The translations under genes and the position numbers were made by a program. Shown in pieces: positions 37,859 to 45,714 of a DNA stretch of 46,521 bases. Source of the stretch: JAJTHJ01 sp046316025 (GTDB lineage Bacteria > Pseudomonadota > Gammaproteobacteria > Burkholderiales > Burkholderiaceae_F); contig JBKCXU010000063.1 of the NCBI GenBank assembly GCA_046316025.1, positions 1 to 46,521 on the forward strand. Direction: 5' to 3'. The notes below the pieces were generated by a model that was not told the origin of the DNA, searched no databases, and saw only the letters and a list, made by a program, of their open reading frames with translations. Positions within the stretch are counted from its first letter, which is position 1, and every line of letters begins with the position of its first letter.

Positions 37859-39202
37859 ATGGGACAGAAGACTGTCGTCACACCGGGCCGCCTGATCGCG
37901 GCCCCCGAGAATTTCATCACGCCGGTGCAGGTCAAGGCGGCGCGACCGGCGCGGCGCGGCTTCATGCGCGGCGCATTGGCGGCTGCCGGTGGCTTGGCCG
38001 CCGGTGGCGCGCTGGCGCAGTCGCCGCAGACTGCGCCGTTCGTTGAGTCGCCGCCGGCGATCCCGCCCTGGACGCGGCGGCTCGGCCCCGGCGTGGCAAC
38101 GCTCGGTTACGGCGTGCCGTCGAAGTTCGAGTCCAACGTACAGCGCCGCATCAGCCCGGGGCTGACGCCGACGCGCGAGACTTCGGTGAGCTTCACGCCG
38201 CTGCAGAACCTGTTCGGCATCATCACGCCGAGCGGGTTGCACTTCGAGCGGCATCACTCCGGCATGCCGGAAATCGATCCCGAGCAGCACCGGCTGATGA
38301 TCCACGGCCTGGTCAAGCGGCCGCTGCTGCTGACGATGGACGATCTGATGCGCTTTCCGTCGGTGTCGCGCATCCACTTCATCGAGTGCGGCGCCAACTC
38401 CGGCATGGAGTGGGGCAACGTCGCGGTGCCCACGGTGCAGTACACGCACGGGATGCTGGCGTGCAGCGAGTTCACCGGTGTGCTGCTGTCCACGCTGCTT
38501 GAGGAAGTCGGCTACGACAAGAAAAACGCCAGGTTCATCCTGGCCGAGGGCGCCGACGGCTCGGCGCTGACGCGCACGATCCCGATCGAGTTCGCGCTGG
38601 ACGACGTGATGGTCGTCTACGGCCAGAACGGCGAGATGCTGCGGCCGGAAAACGGTTACCCGCTGCGCTTGGTGGTGCCCGGCGTGCAGGGTGTCTCCAA
38701 CGTCAAGTGGCTGCGCCGGCTGGAAGTCGGCGACAAGCCCTGGAATGCGCGCGAAGAGACGCTGCATTACGTCGACCTGATGCCCGACGGCATCTTCCGC
38801 CAGTACTCCGGCGTGCAGGAGGTCAAGAGCGTGATCACCAGCCCGTCGGGCGGGCAGAAGCTGCTCGACAAGGGCTTCTACGAGATCACCGGGTTGGCCT
38901 GGAGCGGGCGCGGCAAGATCAGGCGGGTGGACGTCTCCACCGACGGCGGGCGCAGTTGGCGCACTGCGCGCGTGCAGGAGCCGGTGCTGACCAAGGCGCT
39001 GACGCGCTTTCGCATCGACTGGCACTGGGACGGCTCGCCGGCCTTCCTGCAAAGCCGCGCGATCGACGAGACCGGCCACGTGCAGCCGACCTTTGCGCAA
39101 CTGCGCGCGGTGCGCGGGCGCAACTCGATTTATCACAACAACGCCATTTTCACCTGGCAAGTGCAACCCAATGGGGAGGTGTGGAATGTCCAGCTCGGTT
39201 AA
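37859..39202 (+). CDS. soxC: SoxC, molybdenum subunit of sulfane dehydrogenase SoxCD
   Basis: A 447-aa sulfite-oxidase-family protein. A twin-arginine signal begins unusually deep: RRGFMRGALAAAGG with the arginines at 32-33, ending near ALA-QS. SRIHFIECGANSGMEWG supplies the cysteine that ligates the molybdenum cofactor, and VVPGVQGVSNVKWLRRLEV and WSGRGKIRRVDVSTDGGRSW are the molybdopterin and dimerisation segments. With SoxD it oxidises the sulfane sulfur bound to SoxY in the periplasm, giving six electrons. GGGAGCAG serves as ribosome-binding site. It overlaps soxD by 17 bp. Its presence predicts complete oxidation of thiosulfate to sulfate without sulfur globules. Confidence 0.97.
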   Translation: MGQKTVVTPGRLIAAPENFITPVQVKAARPARRGFMRGALAAAGGLAAGGALAQSPQTAPFVESPPAIPPWTRRLGPGVATLGYGVPSKFESNVQRRISPGLTPTRETSVSFTPLQNLFGIITPSGLHFERHHSGMPEIDPEQHRLMIHGLVKRPLLLTMDDLMRFPSVSRIHFIECGANSGMEWGNVAVPTVQYTHGMLACSEFTGVLLSTLLEEVGYDKKNARFILAEGADGSALTRTIPIEFALDDVMVVYGQNGEMLRPENGYPLRLVVPGVQGVSNVKWLRRLEVGDKPWNAREETLHYVDLMPDGIFRQYSGVQEVKSVITSPSGGQKLLDKGFYEITGLAWSGRGKIRRVDVSTDGGRSWRTARVQEPVLTKALTRFRIDWHWDGSPAFLQSRAIDETGHVQPTFAQLRAVRGRNSIYHNNAIFTWQVQPNGEVWNVQLG

Positions 39203-40256
39203 TCGCCAGACCGTCGCCGCAGTGGTCGCCGCGCTGCTGGCCGGCACTGTGGCGGCACAAACCAAGCCGGCGGCCACGGACGCCCCGCGCTTCGGCTTCG
39301 GCCGCACCCCGACGGCGGAGCAGATCAAGGCCTGGGACATCGACGTGCGTCCCGACGGCCACGGCCTGCGCAAGGGCAAGGGCACGGTGGCGCAGGGCCA
39401 GGAGATCTACGACACGCAATGCGCCTCCTGCCACGGCGTCTTCGGCGAGCAGATCAACTTCCACCAGACGCCGCTGGTCGGCGGCGCCACCGCCGCCGAC
39501 GTGAAGGCCGGCACGGTGGCCGAGTTCAAGAAGTCCAACGCGCTGCGTACGACGACCAACAAGCTGAACTACGCCACCACGCTGTGGGACTACATCAACC
39601 GGGCGATGCCGTGGACCAATCCGCAGTCGCTGACGGTCGATCAGGTCTACGCCGTCACCGCCTACATCCTGAACATGGCCAATCTGGTGCCGGAGAGCTT
39701 CGAGTTGAACGAGCGCAACATTCTCGAAGTGCAGATGCCCAACCGCAACGGCTTTACCACCAACCACGGGATGCGACTGGTCGGCGGCAAGCCGGACACT
39801 GCCAACACCACCTGCATGAGCAACTGCGCGCCGGCGCCCAAGGTCGTGTCCGATCTGCCCGACTACGCGCGCAACGCGCACGGCAATCTGGCCGAGCAGA
39901 AGCGCCCGCTGGGGCCGGTGCGCGGCATCGATACCACGCGGTATGAAAGCGGCGGCACGGCGGTGGCTTCGGCCGCGCCCGCTGCGGCGCCGGCCGCCGG
40001 GCCGCAGCCCAAGGACCTCGCGGCCCGCAACGTCTGCACCGCCTGCCACGGCATCAACAACAAGATCGTCGGGCCGGGCTTTACCGAGATTGCGGCCAAG
40101 TACGCCAAGCGCGAGGATGGCGAGGCCTACCTCGCCGGCAAGATCAAGGCGGGCGGTGTCGGCGTCTGGGGGCAGGTGCCGATGCCGGCGCAGCCGGGCC
40201 TGTCCGACGCTGAGGCCAAGGTGTTGGCCAAGTGGATACTCGGCGGCGCCAAGTAG
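39186..40256 (+). CDS. soxD: SoxD, dihaem cytochrome c subunit of SoxCD
   Basis: A 356-aa protein from ATG 39186, inside the soxC 3' end, after a GGGGAGG site. A signal peptide covers about residues 1-26 (VAALLAGTVAAQT). Two c-type haem motifs are present: CASCH at residues 79-83 and CTACH at 284-288; the second domain has IVGPGFTEIAAKYAKRE and QVPMPAQPGLSDAEAK with the methionine axial ligand. The first domain carries NRAMPWTNPQSLT. A short Pro/Ala linker (about residues 255-275) separates the domains. It passes electrons from SoxC to cytochrome c in the periplasm. Confidence 0.96.
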   Translation: MSSSVNRQTVAAVVAALLAGTVAAQTKPAATDAPRFGFGRTPTAEQIKAWDIDVRPDGHGLRKGKGTVAQGQEIYDTQCASCHGVFGEQINFHQTPLVGGATAADVKAGTVAEFKKSNALRTTTNKLNYATTLWDYINRAMPWTNPQSLTVDQVYAVTAYILNMANLVPESFELNERNILEVQMPNRNGFTTNHGMRLVGGKPDTANTTCMSNCAPAPKVVSDLPDYARNAHGNLAEQKRPLGPVRGIDTTRYESGGTAVASAAPAAAPAAGPQPKDLAARNVCTACHGINNKIVGPGFTEIAAKYAKREDGEAYLAGKIKAGGVGVWGQVPMPAQPGLSDAEAKVLAKWILGGAK

Positions 40257-40314
40257 GGTCGCCAAGACCTGCAAATCGACTATTCTTCTCGTTCGCTTTC
40301 AAGGAGCACACACC

Positions 40315-40782
40315 ATGACGACTCAACGACGGGACTTCGTCAAACTCTCCGGGGCCTTTGCCCTGCTCGCGGCCGCCGGCCTCCTGACGCAGAAGCAGGC
40401 CTGGGCCCAGCAACAAGCCTGGAACAAGGCTGCCTTCGAAACCAAGTCGCTGTCCGACACGGTCAAGGCGTTGGGCGGCGGCGCGCCCGCCGAAAGCGCC
40501 GACATCGCGATCACCGCGCCCGACATTGCCGAAAACGGCGCCGTGGTGCCGGTGGCGGTGGAAAGCAAGATTCCCAACACGCAGGCGATCTACATCCTGG
40601 TCGAGAAGAACCCCAACTCGCTGGCGGCCGGCTTCAACATTCCGTCCGGCACCGCGCCCAATGTCTCGACCCGGATCAAGATGGGCCAGACCTCGAACGT
40701 CTATGGCGTGGTCAAGGCCGGCGACAAGTACTACGTGGCCACCAAGGAAGTGAAGGTCACCCTCGGCGGCTGCGGCGGCTGA
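40315..40782 (+). CDS. soxY: SoxY, sulfur-carrier subunit
   Basis: A 155-aa protein from ATG 40315 with an AAGGAG site. RRDFVKLSGAFALLAAAG is a twin-arginine signal ending near WAQQ. The C-terminus is VTLGGCGG, the flexible GGCGG arm whose cysteine (two residues from the end) carries the sulfur substrate. The central beta domain includes AITAPDIAENGAVVPV and KIPNTQAIYILVEKN. Forms a heterodimer with SoxZ, with which it is exported by the Tat signal. Here it is separated from soxZ by 185 bp, which is unusual, and that gap contains a palindromic element. Confidence 0.97.
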   Translation: MTTQRRDFVKLSGAFALLAAAGLLTQKQAWAQQQAWNKAAFETKSLSDTVKALGGGAPAESADIAITAPDIAENGAVVPVAVESKIPNTQAIYILVEKNPNSLAAGFNIPSGTAPNVSTRIKMGQTSNVYGVVKAGDKYYVATKEVKVTLGGCGG

Positions 40783-40803
40783 GTCTGTGAATAGATCTAC
40801 TGC

Positions 40804-40903
40804 GCGGCCCAATCTCGGCCCTGCGGTGCTCGCCGTACACGTCCGTACGGGTGCGCTCCTCGGGCCGACCCCGGATCGAGTCCGGGGCAGGCTCTTGGGC
40901 CGC
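40804..40903. repeat. Palindromic element between soxY and soxZ
   Basis: Outer arms GCGGCCCAA (40804-40812) and TTGGGCCGC (40895-40903) enclose an inner hairpin, CCCCGGA-TCGAG-TCCGGGG (40869-40887), and a CCGTACGG palindrome near 40843. The nested symmetry is typical of dispersed intergenic palindromic repeats (REP/BIME-like). No ORF. Confidence 0.7.
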
Positions 40904-40967
40904 TCGCTACGATTTCTTCACAGCCTCTGATCTCTTTTTCAAGCAACGAATTCGACAGGAGAAAGAA

Positions 40968-41279
40968 ATGCCCGATCCGATGCGTATCCGTGCCACCGCC
41001 CAAGGCGACGCGGTCGATGTCCGCGTGCTGATGAGCCACGAGATGGAAGGCGGCCAGCGCCGCGACGCCGCCGGCAACCTGGTGCCGGCGCACTTCATCC
41101 AGACCGTGACGGTCGTCCATGCCGGCAAGGCCGTGCTTTCGGCCGACTGGGGCCCGGCGGTGTCGAAGAACCCGTACTTGCAGTTCAAGTTCAACGGTGG
41201 CAAGAAGGGCGACGAGATCGTCGTCACCTGGGTCGACAACAAGGGCGAGACCCGCACCGACAAGGCGACCATCAACTAA
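40968..41279 (+). CDS. soxZ: SoxZ, SoxY partner
   Basis: A 103-aa protein from ATG 40968 behind an AGGAGAAAG site. It has no signal peptide, as expected, because it is exported piggyback with Tat-bearing SoxY. MRIRATAQGDAVDVRVLMSHEMEGGQRRD is the typical N-terminus and FIQTVTVVHAGKAVLSADWG and DEIVVTWVDNKGETRTDK the immunoglobulin-like body. Together with SoxY it carries the covalent thiosulfate adduct. Confidence 0.97.
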   Translation: MPDPMRIRATAQGDAVDVRVLMSHEMEGGQRRDAAGNLVPAHFIQTVTVVHAGKAVLSADWGPAVSKNPYLQFKFNGGKKGDEIVVTWVDNKGETRTDKATIN

Positions 41280-41293
41280 GTTCGCCGTCACTG

Positions 41294-41323
41294 CGCGGCC
41301 CGCGCCTGCCGGCGTGGGCCGCG
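41294..41323 (+). terminator. Hairpin downstream of soxZ (possible attenuator)
   Basis: A 13-bp GC-rich stem (41294-41306 with 41311-41323, one G-T pair) with loop TGCC, followed by TTCGTATT. It lacks a full T-run, so it may stabilise the soxYZ end of the message rather than fully terminate. Confidence 0.45.
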
Positions 41324-41356
41324 TTCGTATTCACCGTCATGCAGGAGGAGCCGTCG

Positions 41357-41833
41357 ATGCGCTGGAACCTGGCACTGCTTCGTTTTTTGGGGTCCGGCGT
41401 GCTCGCCGTGGCCGTGGCCGGCTGCGCGGTGTCGGTGGGCAACACCAAGACGGAGCGCGCCGAGCCCAAGTCCACCGCGCCGGTCAAGGCGGTCTACCAC
41501 TTCACCAACGGCCTGGACGAAGCGCAGCGCGGCCTGGGCAACGTGCGCAACCACCTCGCTGCCGACCCGACGGCGAAGATCGTCGTCGTCGGCAACGGCG
41601 ACGGCATCCTGTTCATGCTCGACGGGGCCAAGGACCGCAACGGCAACCCCTTCGATGCGACGATTCAGGGGCTCAGGGGGCAGGGGGTCGAATTCCGCCT
41701 CTGCAACAACACCCTGGTGCAGCGCAAGATCGACAAGTCGCGAGTGATTCCGGATGTGACGATCGTGCCCTCCGGCGTGGCCGACGCCGCCACCTTGCAG
41801 GCGCGCGAAGGCTTCGTCTACATCCGCCCGTAA
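41357..41833 (+). CDS. DsrE/DsrF-family lipoprotein in the sox cluster
   Basis: A 158-aa protein from ATG 41357 with AGGAGGAG 6 bp upstream; an upstream ATG at 41339 has no site and is less likely. The signal ends VAVAGC, with the acylated cysteine at residue 23. The domain matches the DsrE/YchN fold: VKAVYHFTNGLDEAQRGLGNVRNHL, TAKIVVVGNGDGILFML, and QGVEFRLCNNTLVQRKI with the conserved cysteine, ending LQAREGFVYIRP. DsrE-type proteins carry persulfide on that cysteine. The position between soxZ and soxA suggests periplasmic handling of sulfane sulfur for the Sox system; this is an inference. It is not one of the classical soxXYZABCD products. Confidence 0.85.
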   Translation: MRWNLALLRFLGSGVLAVAVAGCAVSVGNTKTERAEPKSTAPVKAVYHFTNGLDEAQRGLGNVRNHLAADPTAKIVVVGNGDGILFMLDGAKDRNGNPFDATIQGLRGQGVEFRLCNNTLVQRKIDKSRVIPDVTIVPSGVADAATLQAREGFVYIRP

Positions 41834-41889
41834 CGCTTTACCCCGCAGCGCCCGCAGAGGCGCGCTTACTTCAACACCAAGGAGTCAAC

Positions 41890-42732
41890 ATGCAGTCGAG
41901 TCTTTCCCCCGGGCGGCGATCGCGGCGGCTTGCCGCCGTGGCCGTCGCGGCCACCGCGCTGGCATCCGCTGCCGGCGCGCAGCAGGACAGAGGCGCGGTC
42001 GAGGCAATCGAGCGCTACCGCCAGCTGCTGCAAGACGGCAACCCGGCAGAACTCACGGTGGCTCGCGGCGAAGCCCTGTTCAAGGAAAAGCGCGGGCCGA
42101 ACAAGGTCTCGCTCGAACAATGCGACTTTGGCCTCGGGCCGGGCGTGCTCAAGGGCGCCTACGCGCAACTGCCGCGCTACTTTGCCGATGCCGACCAGGT
42201 CATGGACTTCGAGGCGCGCCTTGTCCACTGCATGGTGACCTTGCAGGGACTGGATCGTGCTGCCGTCACCAAGAACCCGTACTCCGGCGCCGGCCAGCGC
42301 CAGACCGACATCGAGGCGCTGACCGCCTTTGGTGTCGAAATGTCGCGCGGCGTGCCGGTCAACGTGCCGCAGAAGCACGAGAAAGAGAAAGCGGCCTTCG
42401 CGCGCGGCGAGCAGATTTTCTACATGCGCGGCGGCCCCTACGACTTTTCCTGCGCGACCTGCCACGGCGTGACCGGCCAGCGCATCCGCCTGCAAGACCT
42501 GCCCAACATTTCGGAGAACAAGGCCGACGCGCAGCGCGCGTTCACCACCTGGCCGGCGTACCGCGTCTCGCAAGGCGCGCTGCGCACGATGCAGTGGCGG
42601 TTAAACGACTGCTTCCGCCAGCAGCGCTGGCCGGACCTGGTGTTCATCTCGCCGGCGTCGATCGATCTCATTACCTTCCTCGGCGTCAAAGCCAACGGGG
42701 CCAAGATGGACGCCCCGGCCATCAAGCGATAA
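41890..42732 (+). CDS. soxA: SoxA, monohaem-type cytochrome c subunit of SoxXA
   Basis: A 280-aa protein from ATG 41890. A Sec signal ends near SAAGA-QQ (residue 30). Only one CxxCH is present, CATCH at residues 188-192. The first domain has single cysteines at 78 (EQCDFGLGPGVLKGAY) and 114 (VHCMVTLQG), the pair that forms a disulfide in monohaem SoxA. LNDCFRQQRWPDL carries C241, the persulfide-modified haem ligand of the active site. Together with SoxX it attaches thiosulfate oxidatively to the SoxY cysteine. Confidence 0.95.
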   Translation: MQSSLSPGRRSRRLAAVAVAATALASAAGAQQDRGAVEAIERYRQLLQDGNPAELTVARGEALFKEKRGPNKVSLEQCDFGLGPGVLKGAYAQLPRYFADADQVMDFEARLVHCMVTLQGLDRAAVTKNPYSGAGQRQTDIEALTAFGVEMSRGVPVNVPQKHEKEKAAFARGEQIFYMRGGPYDFSCATCHGVTGQRIRLQDLPNISENKADAQRAFTTWPAYRVSQGALRTMQWRLNDCFRQQRWPDLVFISPASIDLITFLGVKANGAKMDAPAIKR

Positions 42733-42742
42733 GGGGGCACGG

Positions 42743-43360
42743 ATGAATCGCATTCTTTGGCTCGGCGTGGCCGCGGCGGCGCTGCTCACGGCCTGCTCGA
42801 CCTTCACCCCGCCCACGCGCGAGGAGACGCAGCAAGTCGTCAAATCTTCCTTCCGCGAGCGCAGCATCGCCAAGCTCGACCGGCTGAACCAGACCGAAAT
42901 GCAGCAACTGTGTTCGGACGCCGCGCGCACCAAGACCGAAGTGCCGCTCGCCGACCAGAAACGCATCATGGCGCAGGCCGAAGCGGCGGTGAAGTTCCCG
43001 GCCGACGGCAAGTGGCTCGGCGACCACAAACTGGGCGAGCGGGTCGCGCAGTCGGGTGTGGGCATGCAGTGGAGCGACAACGACAAGACGGTCAACGGCG
43101 GCAACTGCTATGCCTGCCACCAGATCTCGCCGCAGGAGCTGTCGCACGGCAATATCGGTCCGCCGCTGGTCGGCTACGGCAAGCTGCGCGGCACCAGCGA
43201 GCCGATCATGAAGTACACGTGGACGCGAATCTGGAACTCGCACGCGTTTAACGCCTGCTCGACGATGCCGCGCTACGGCGCCGCCGGTATCCTGACCGAA
43301 GCGCAAATCAAGGACGTGATGGCGTTGTTGCTGGACCCGAACTCGCCGGTCAACAAGTAA
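42743..43360 (+). CDS. soxX: SoxX, cytochrome c subunit of SoxXA (lipoprotein form)
   Basis: A 205-aa protein, AAGGGGG site 6 bp before ATG 42743. The N-terminus MNRILWLGVAAAALLTAC has a lipobox with cysteine 18, so this SoxX is probably membrane-anchored instead of freely periplasmic. A helical extension (about residues 25-90, with FRERSIAKLDRLNQTEMQQLC) precedes the haem domain: NCYACHQ at 121-127, NIGPPLVGYGKLRG, and CSTMPRYG with Met175 as axial ligand. The extra cysteines at 57 and 172 are not haem ligands. Partner of SoxA, 10 bp upstream. Confidence 0.95.
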   Translation: MNRILWLGVAAAALLTACSTFTPPTREETQQVVKSSFRERSIAKLDRLNQTEMQQLCSDAARTKTEVPLADQKRIMAQAEAAVKFPADGKWLGDHKLGERVAQSGVGMQWSDNDKTVNGGNCYACHQISPQELSHGNIGPPLVGYGKLRGTSEPIMKYTWTRIWNSHAFNACSTMPRYGAAGILTEAQIKDVMALLLDPNSPVNK

Positions 43361-43376
43361 CCCACGCGGGGTACGC

Positions 43377-43404
43377 AAAGGGGCGGCGCCAGCCGCCCCT
43401 TTTT
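43377..43404 (+). terminator. Intrinsic terminator or attenuator after soxX
   Basis: AAAGGGGCGGC (43377-43387) pairs with GCCGCCCCTTT around GCCA, followed by further T residues. It lies before the thioredoxin-soxB genes and may set lower expression for them. Confidence 0.82.
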
Positions 43405-43429
43405 GCATCCGGCACAGGAGATGTGATCG

Positions 43430-43906
43430 ATGTCACGCAGGTTCGTTTTGCTGCTGATGCTGGCGTGCGCCGCGCTCGGCGCGCGCGCGGAAGTCGGCGA
43501 CACCGTACGCTGGACCGACGTGCCGCTGTACGACGGCCGCACGCTGCCGGCGGCCAGCCTCGCCGGCAAGACCGTGGTGGTCGAGTACTGGGCCACCTGG
43601 TGCCCGTTTTGCAAGAAGCAGAACCCTTACCTGCAAAAGCTGCACGAGCGGCACGGCGGCAAAGACCTGGTGGTGCTTACCTTCAGCATCGACAAGGGGC
43701 CGGCAGACGTCGCCGACTACATGAAAAAGGGCGGCTACACCTTCCCGGTGGCAATGGCCGGCGAGGAGGCCAAGCGCTTCTTTCCCAAGCGCAAGGGCCT
43801 GCCGGTGGTTTACGTGGTCGATCCGAAAGGGAAGATCGTCTTTCACGAAGCGGGCGAGATGTTCGAGGAGGACATCCTCGGGCTGGCGCGCTTGGCGACG
43901 AAGTAA
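43430..43906 (+). CDS. Periplasmic thioredoxin-fold protein (TlpA/ResA-like)
   Basis: A 158-aa protein from ATG 43430 with CAGGAG 9 bp upstream (the ATG right after it is followed by a stop). A Sec signal peptide covers residues 1-20 (LMLACAALGARA). ATWCPFCKKQNP gives the redox-active C58-P-F-C61. LVVLTFSIDKGPADVADYMKKGGYTFPV is the insert typical of TlpA/ResA/SoxW proteins, and KGLPVVYVVDPKG has the cis-proline. It probably reduces periplasmic thiols of the Sox system, as SoxW-type proteins are thought to. It lies 24 bp ahead of soxB. Confidence 0.88.
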   Translation: MSRRFVLLLMLACAALGARAEVGDTVRWTDVPLYDGRTLPAASLAGKTVVVEYWATWCPFCKKQNPYLQKLHERHGGKDLVVLTFSIDKGPADVADYMKKGGYTFPVAMAGEEAKRFFPKRKGLPVVYVVDPKGKIVFHEAGEMFEEDILGLARLATK

Positions 43907-43930
43907 CTCAGAGGACGGGAGCACAGAACG

Positions 43931-45652
43931 ATGTCGATGAACCGCCGCGAATTCATGCAGGTGCTGGCGCTGGCCGCCGCCGCCGGGATGCCGCTCGCCA
44001 ACCGCGAGGCGCTCGCCGCCAACGCGCCGGCGAGCAAGAAGATGTACGAGCTGCCGCGCTTCGGCAACGTGCACTTTCTTCACTTCACCGACTGCCACGC
44101 GCAGTTGCTGCCCATCTTCTTTCGCGAGCCGAGCGTCAATCTCGGCCTCGGTGACGCTTTCGGCAAGCCGCCGCACCTGGTCGGCGAGCATTTGTTGAAG
44201 CACTTCAAGATCGCGCCGGGAACCGCCGAGGCACACGCCTTTACTTTTCTCGACTTCAACGCTGCCGCGCAGGTCTACGGCAAGGTCGGCGGCTTTGCGC
44301 ACCTGGCGACCCTCGTCAAGCAGTTGAAGGCGAGCCGCCCCGGTGCGCTGCTGTTGGACGGCGGCGATACCTGGCAGGGCAGCGGCACCGCACTGTGGAC
44401 CAACGCCCAAGACATGGTCGATGCCTGCAAGTTGCTGGGCGTGGACGTGATGACGCCGCACTGGGAGATGACCTACGGTGCGAAGCGCGTGCAGGAGATC
44501 GTCGATAACGACTTCAAGGGCAAGATCGACTTCGTCGCGCAGAACATCACCACCGCGGACTTCGGCGATCAGGTCTTCTCGCCCTACACGCTGCGCGAGA
44601 TGAACGGGGTGAAGGTCGCCGTGATCGGCCAAGCCTTTCCGTACACGCCCATCGCCAACCCGCGCTACATGGTCGCGGAGTGGAACTTCGGCATCAAGGA
44701 CGACACGATGCAGAAGTGGGTGGACGAAGCCCGCGCCAAGGGCGCGCAGGTGGTCGTGGTGCTGTCGCACAACGGGATGGACGTCGATCTGAAGATGGCC
44801 GCGCGCGTGCGCGGCATCGACGCCATTTTGGGCGGCCATACGCACGACGGCGTGCCGCAGCCGACCGTGGTCAAGAACGCGGGCGGGCAGACGCTGGTCG
44901 CCAACGCCGGCAGCAACGGCAAGTTCCTGGCGGTGATGGACTTCGACGTGAAGGGCGGCAAAGTGGCGGACTTCCGCTACAAGCTGTTGCCTGTGTTTGC
45001 CAATCTGCTGCCGGCCGACAAGCCGATGGCGGACTTCATCGCCAGGGTGCGCGCGCCCTACGAGGCCAAGCTCAACGAGAAGCTCGCCGTCACCGAGGGG
45101 CTGCTGTACCGCCGCGGCAACTTCAACGGCAGCTTCGACCAGTTGATCCTCGACGCGTTGATGGCAGTGCGCGGCGCGGAGATCGCGTTCTCGCCCGGCT
45201 TCCGCTGGGGCACCAGTTTGCTGCCGGGGCAGACGATCCTGATGGAGCACCTGCTCGACCAGACCGCGATCACCTACCCGGCGACCACCGTCAACGACAT
45301 GAGCGGCGAGACGATCAAGACCGTGCTCGAAGACGTGGCCGACAACCTGTTCAACCCCGACCCCTACCTGCAACAGGGCGGCGACATGGTGCGCGTGGGT
45401 GGCCTGCAATACACGATCGACCCGGCGCAGAAAATGGGCAGCCGCATTTCCGACATGCGCTTAAACGGCAAACCGGTCGAACCGGCCAAGACCTACAAGG
45501 TCGCCGGCTGGGCTTCGGTGCAGGAAGGGGTCAAGGGCGAGCCGGTGTGGGACGTGGTCGCCAAGTACCTGCGCGAGCAAAAGACCATTACCCCACGCAA
45601 GCTCAACAACCCGACGATCAAGGGTGTCGCGGGCAATCCCGGCATGGCCTGA
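43931..45652 (+). CDS. soxB: SoxB, sulfate thiohydrolase
   Basis: A 573-aa dimanganese hydrolase of the 5'-nucleotidase superfamily. NRREFMQVLALAAAAGM is a twin-arginine signal peptide. FLHFTDCHAQLLPIFF, LLDGGDTWQGSGTAL, VDVMTPHWEMTYG, VVLSHNGMDVDLKMA and LGGHTHDGVPQP are the metal-ligand motifs in order. The C-terminal domain runs from about residue 370. It removes the sulfone group from SoxYZ-bound S-sulfonate as sulfate. GGGAG stands upstream of the ATG at 43931. Confidence 0.97.
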   Translation: MSMNRREFMQVLALAAAAGMPLANREALAANAPASKKMYELPRFGNVHFLHFTDCHAQLLPIFFREPSVNLGLGDAFGKPPHLVGEHLLKHFKIAPGTAEAHAFTFLDFNAAAQVYGKVGGFAHLATLVKQLKASRPGALLLDGGDTWQGSGTALWTNAQDMVDACKLLGVDVMTPHWEMTYGAKRVQEIVDNDFKGKIDFVAQNITTADFGDQVFSPYTLREMNGVKVAVIGQAFPYTPIANPRYMVAEWNFGIKDDTMQKWVDEARAKGAQVVVVLSHNGMDVDLKMAARVRGIDAILGGHTHDGVPQPTVVKNAGGQTLVANAGSNGKFLAVMDFDVKGGKVADFRYKLLPVFANLLPADKPMADFIARVRAPYEAKLNEKLAVTEGLLYRRGNFNGSFDQLILDALMAVRGAEIAFSPGFRWGTSLLPGQTILMEHLLDQTAITYPATTVNDMSGETIKTVLEDVADNLFNPDPYLQQGGDMVRVGGLQYTIDPAQKMGSRISDMRLNGKPVEPAKTYKVAGWASVQEGVKGEPVWDVVAKYLREQKTITPRKLNNPTIKGVAGNPGMA

Positions 45653-45660
45653 CTGTTTCT

Positions 45661-45692
45661 CCTCCCCCTTCGAGGGGGACGGCGGGAGGGGA
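45661..45692. repeat. GC-rich hairpin between soxB and the last thioredoxin gene
   Basis: CCCCCT (45664-45669) pairs with AGGGGG (45673-45678) around TCG, followed by GGCGGGAGGGG, which could pair alternatively with the preceding CCTCCCCC. It has the look of a dispersed CCCTCCCC..GGGGAGGG intergenic repeat. Confidence 0.5.
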
Positions 45693-45714
45693 ATGGGTCG
45701 TAAGGGAAACTCTC

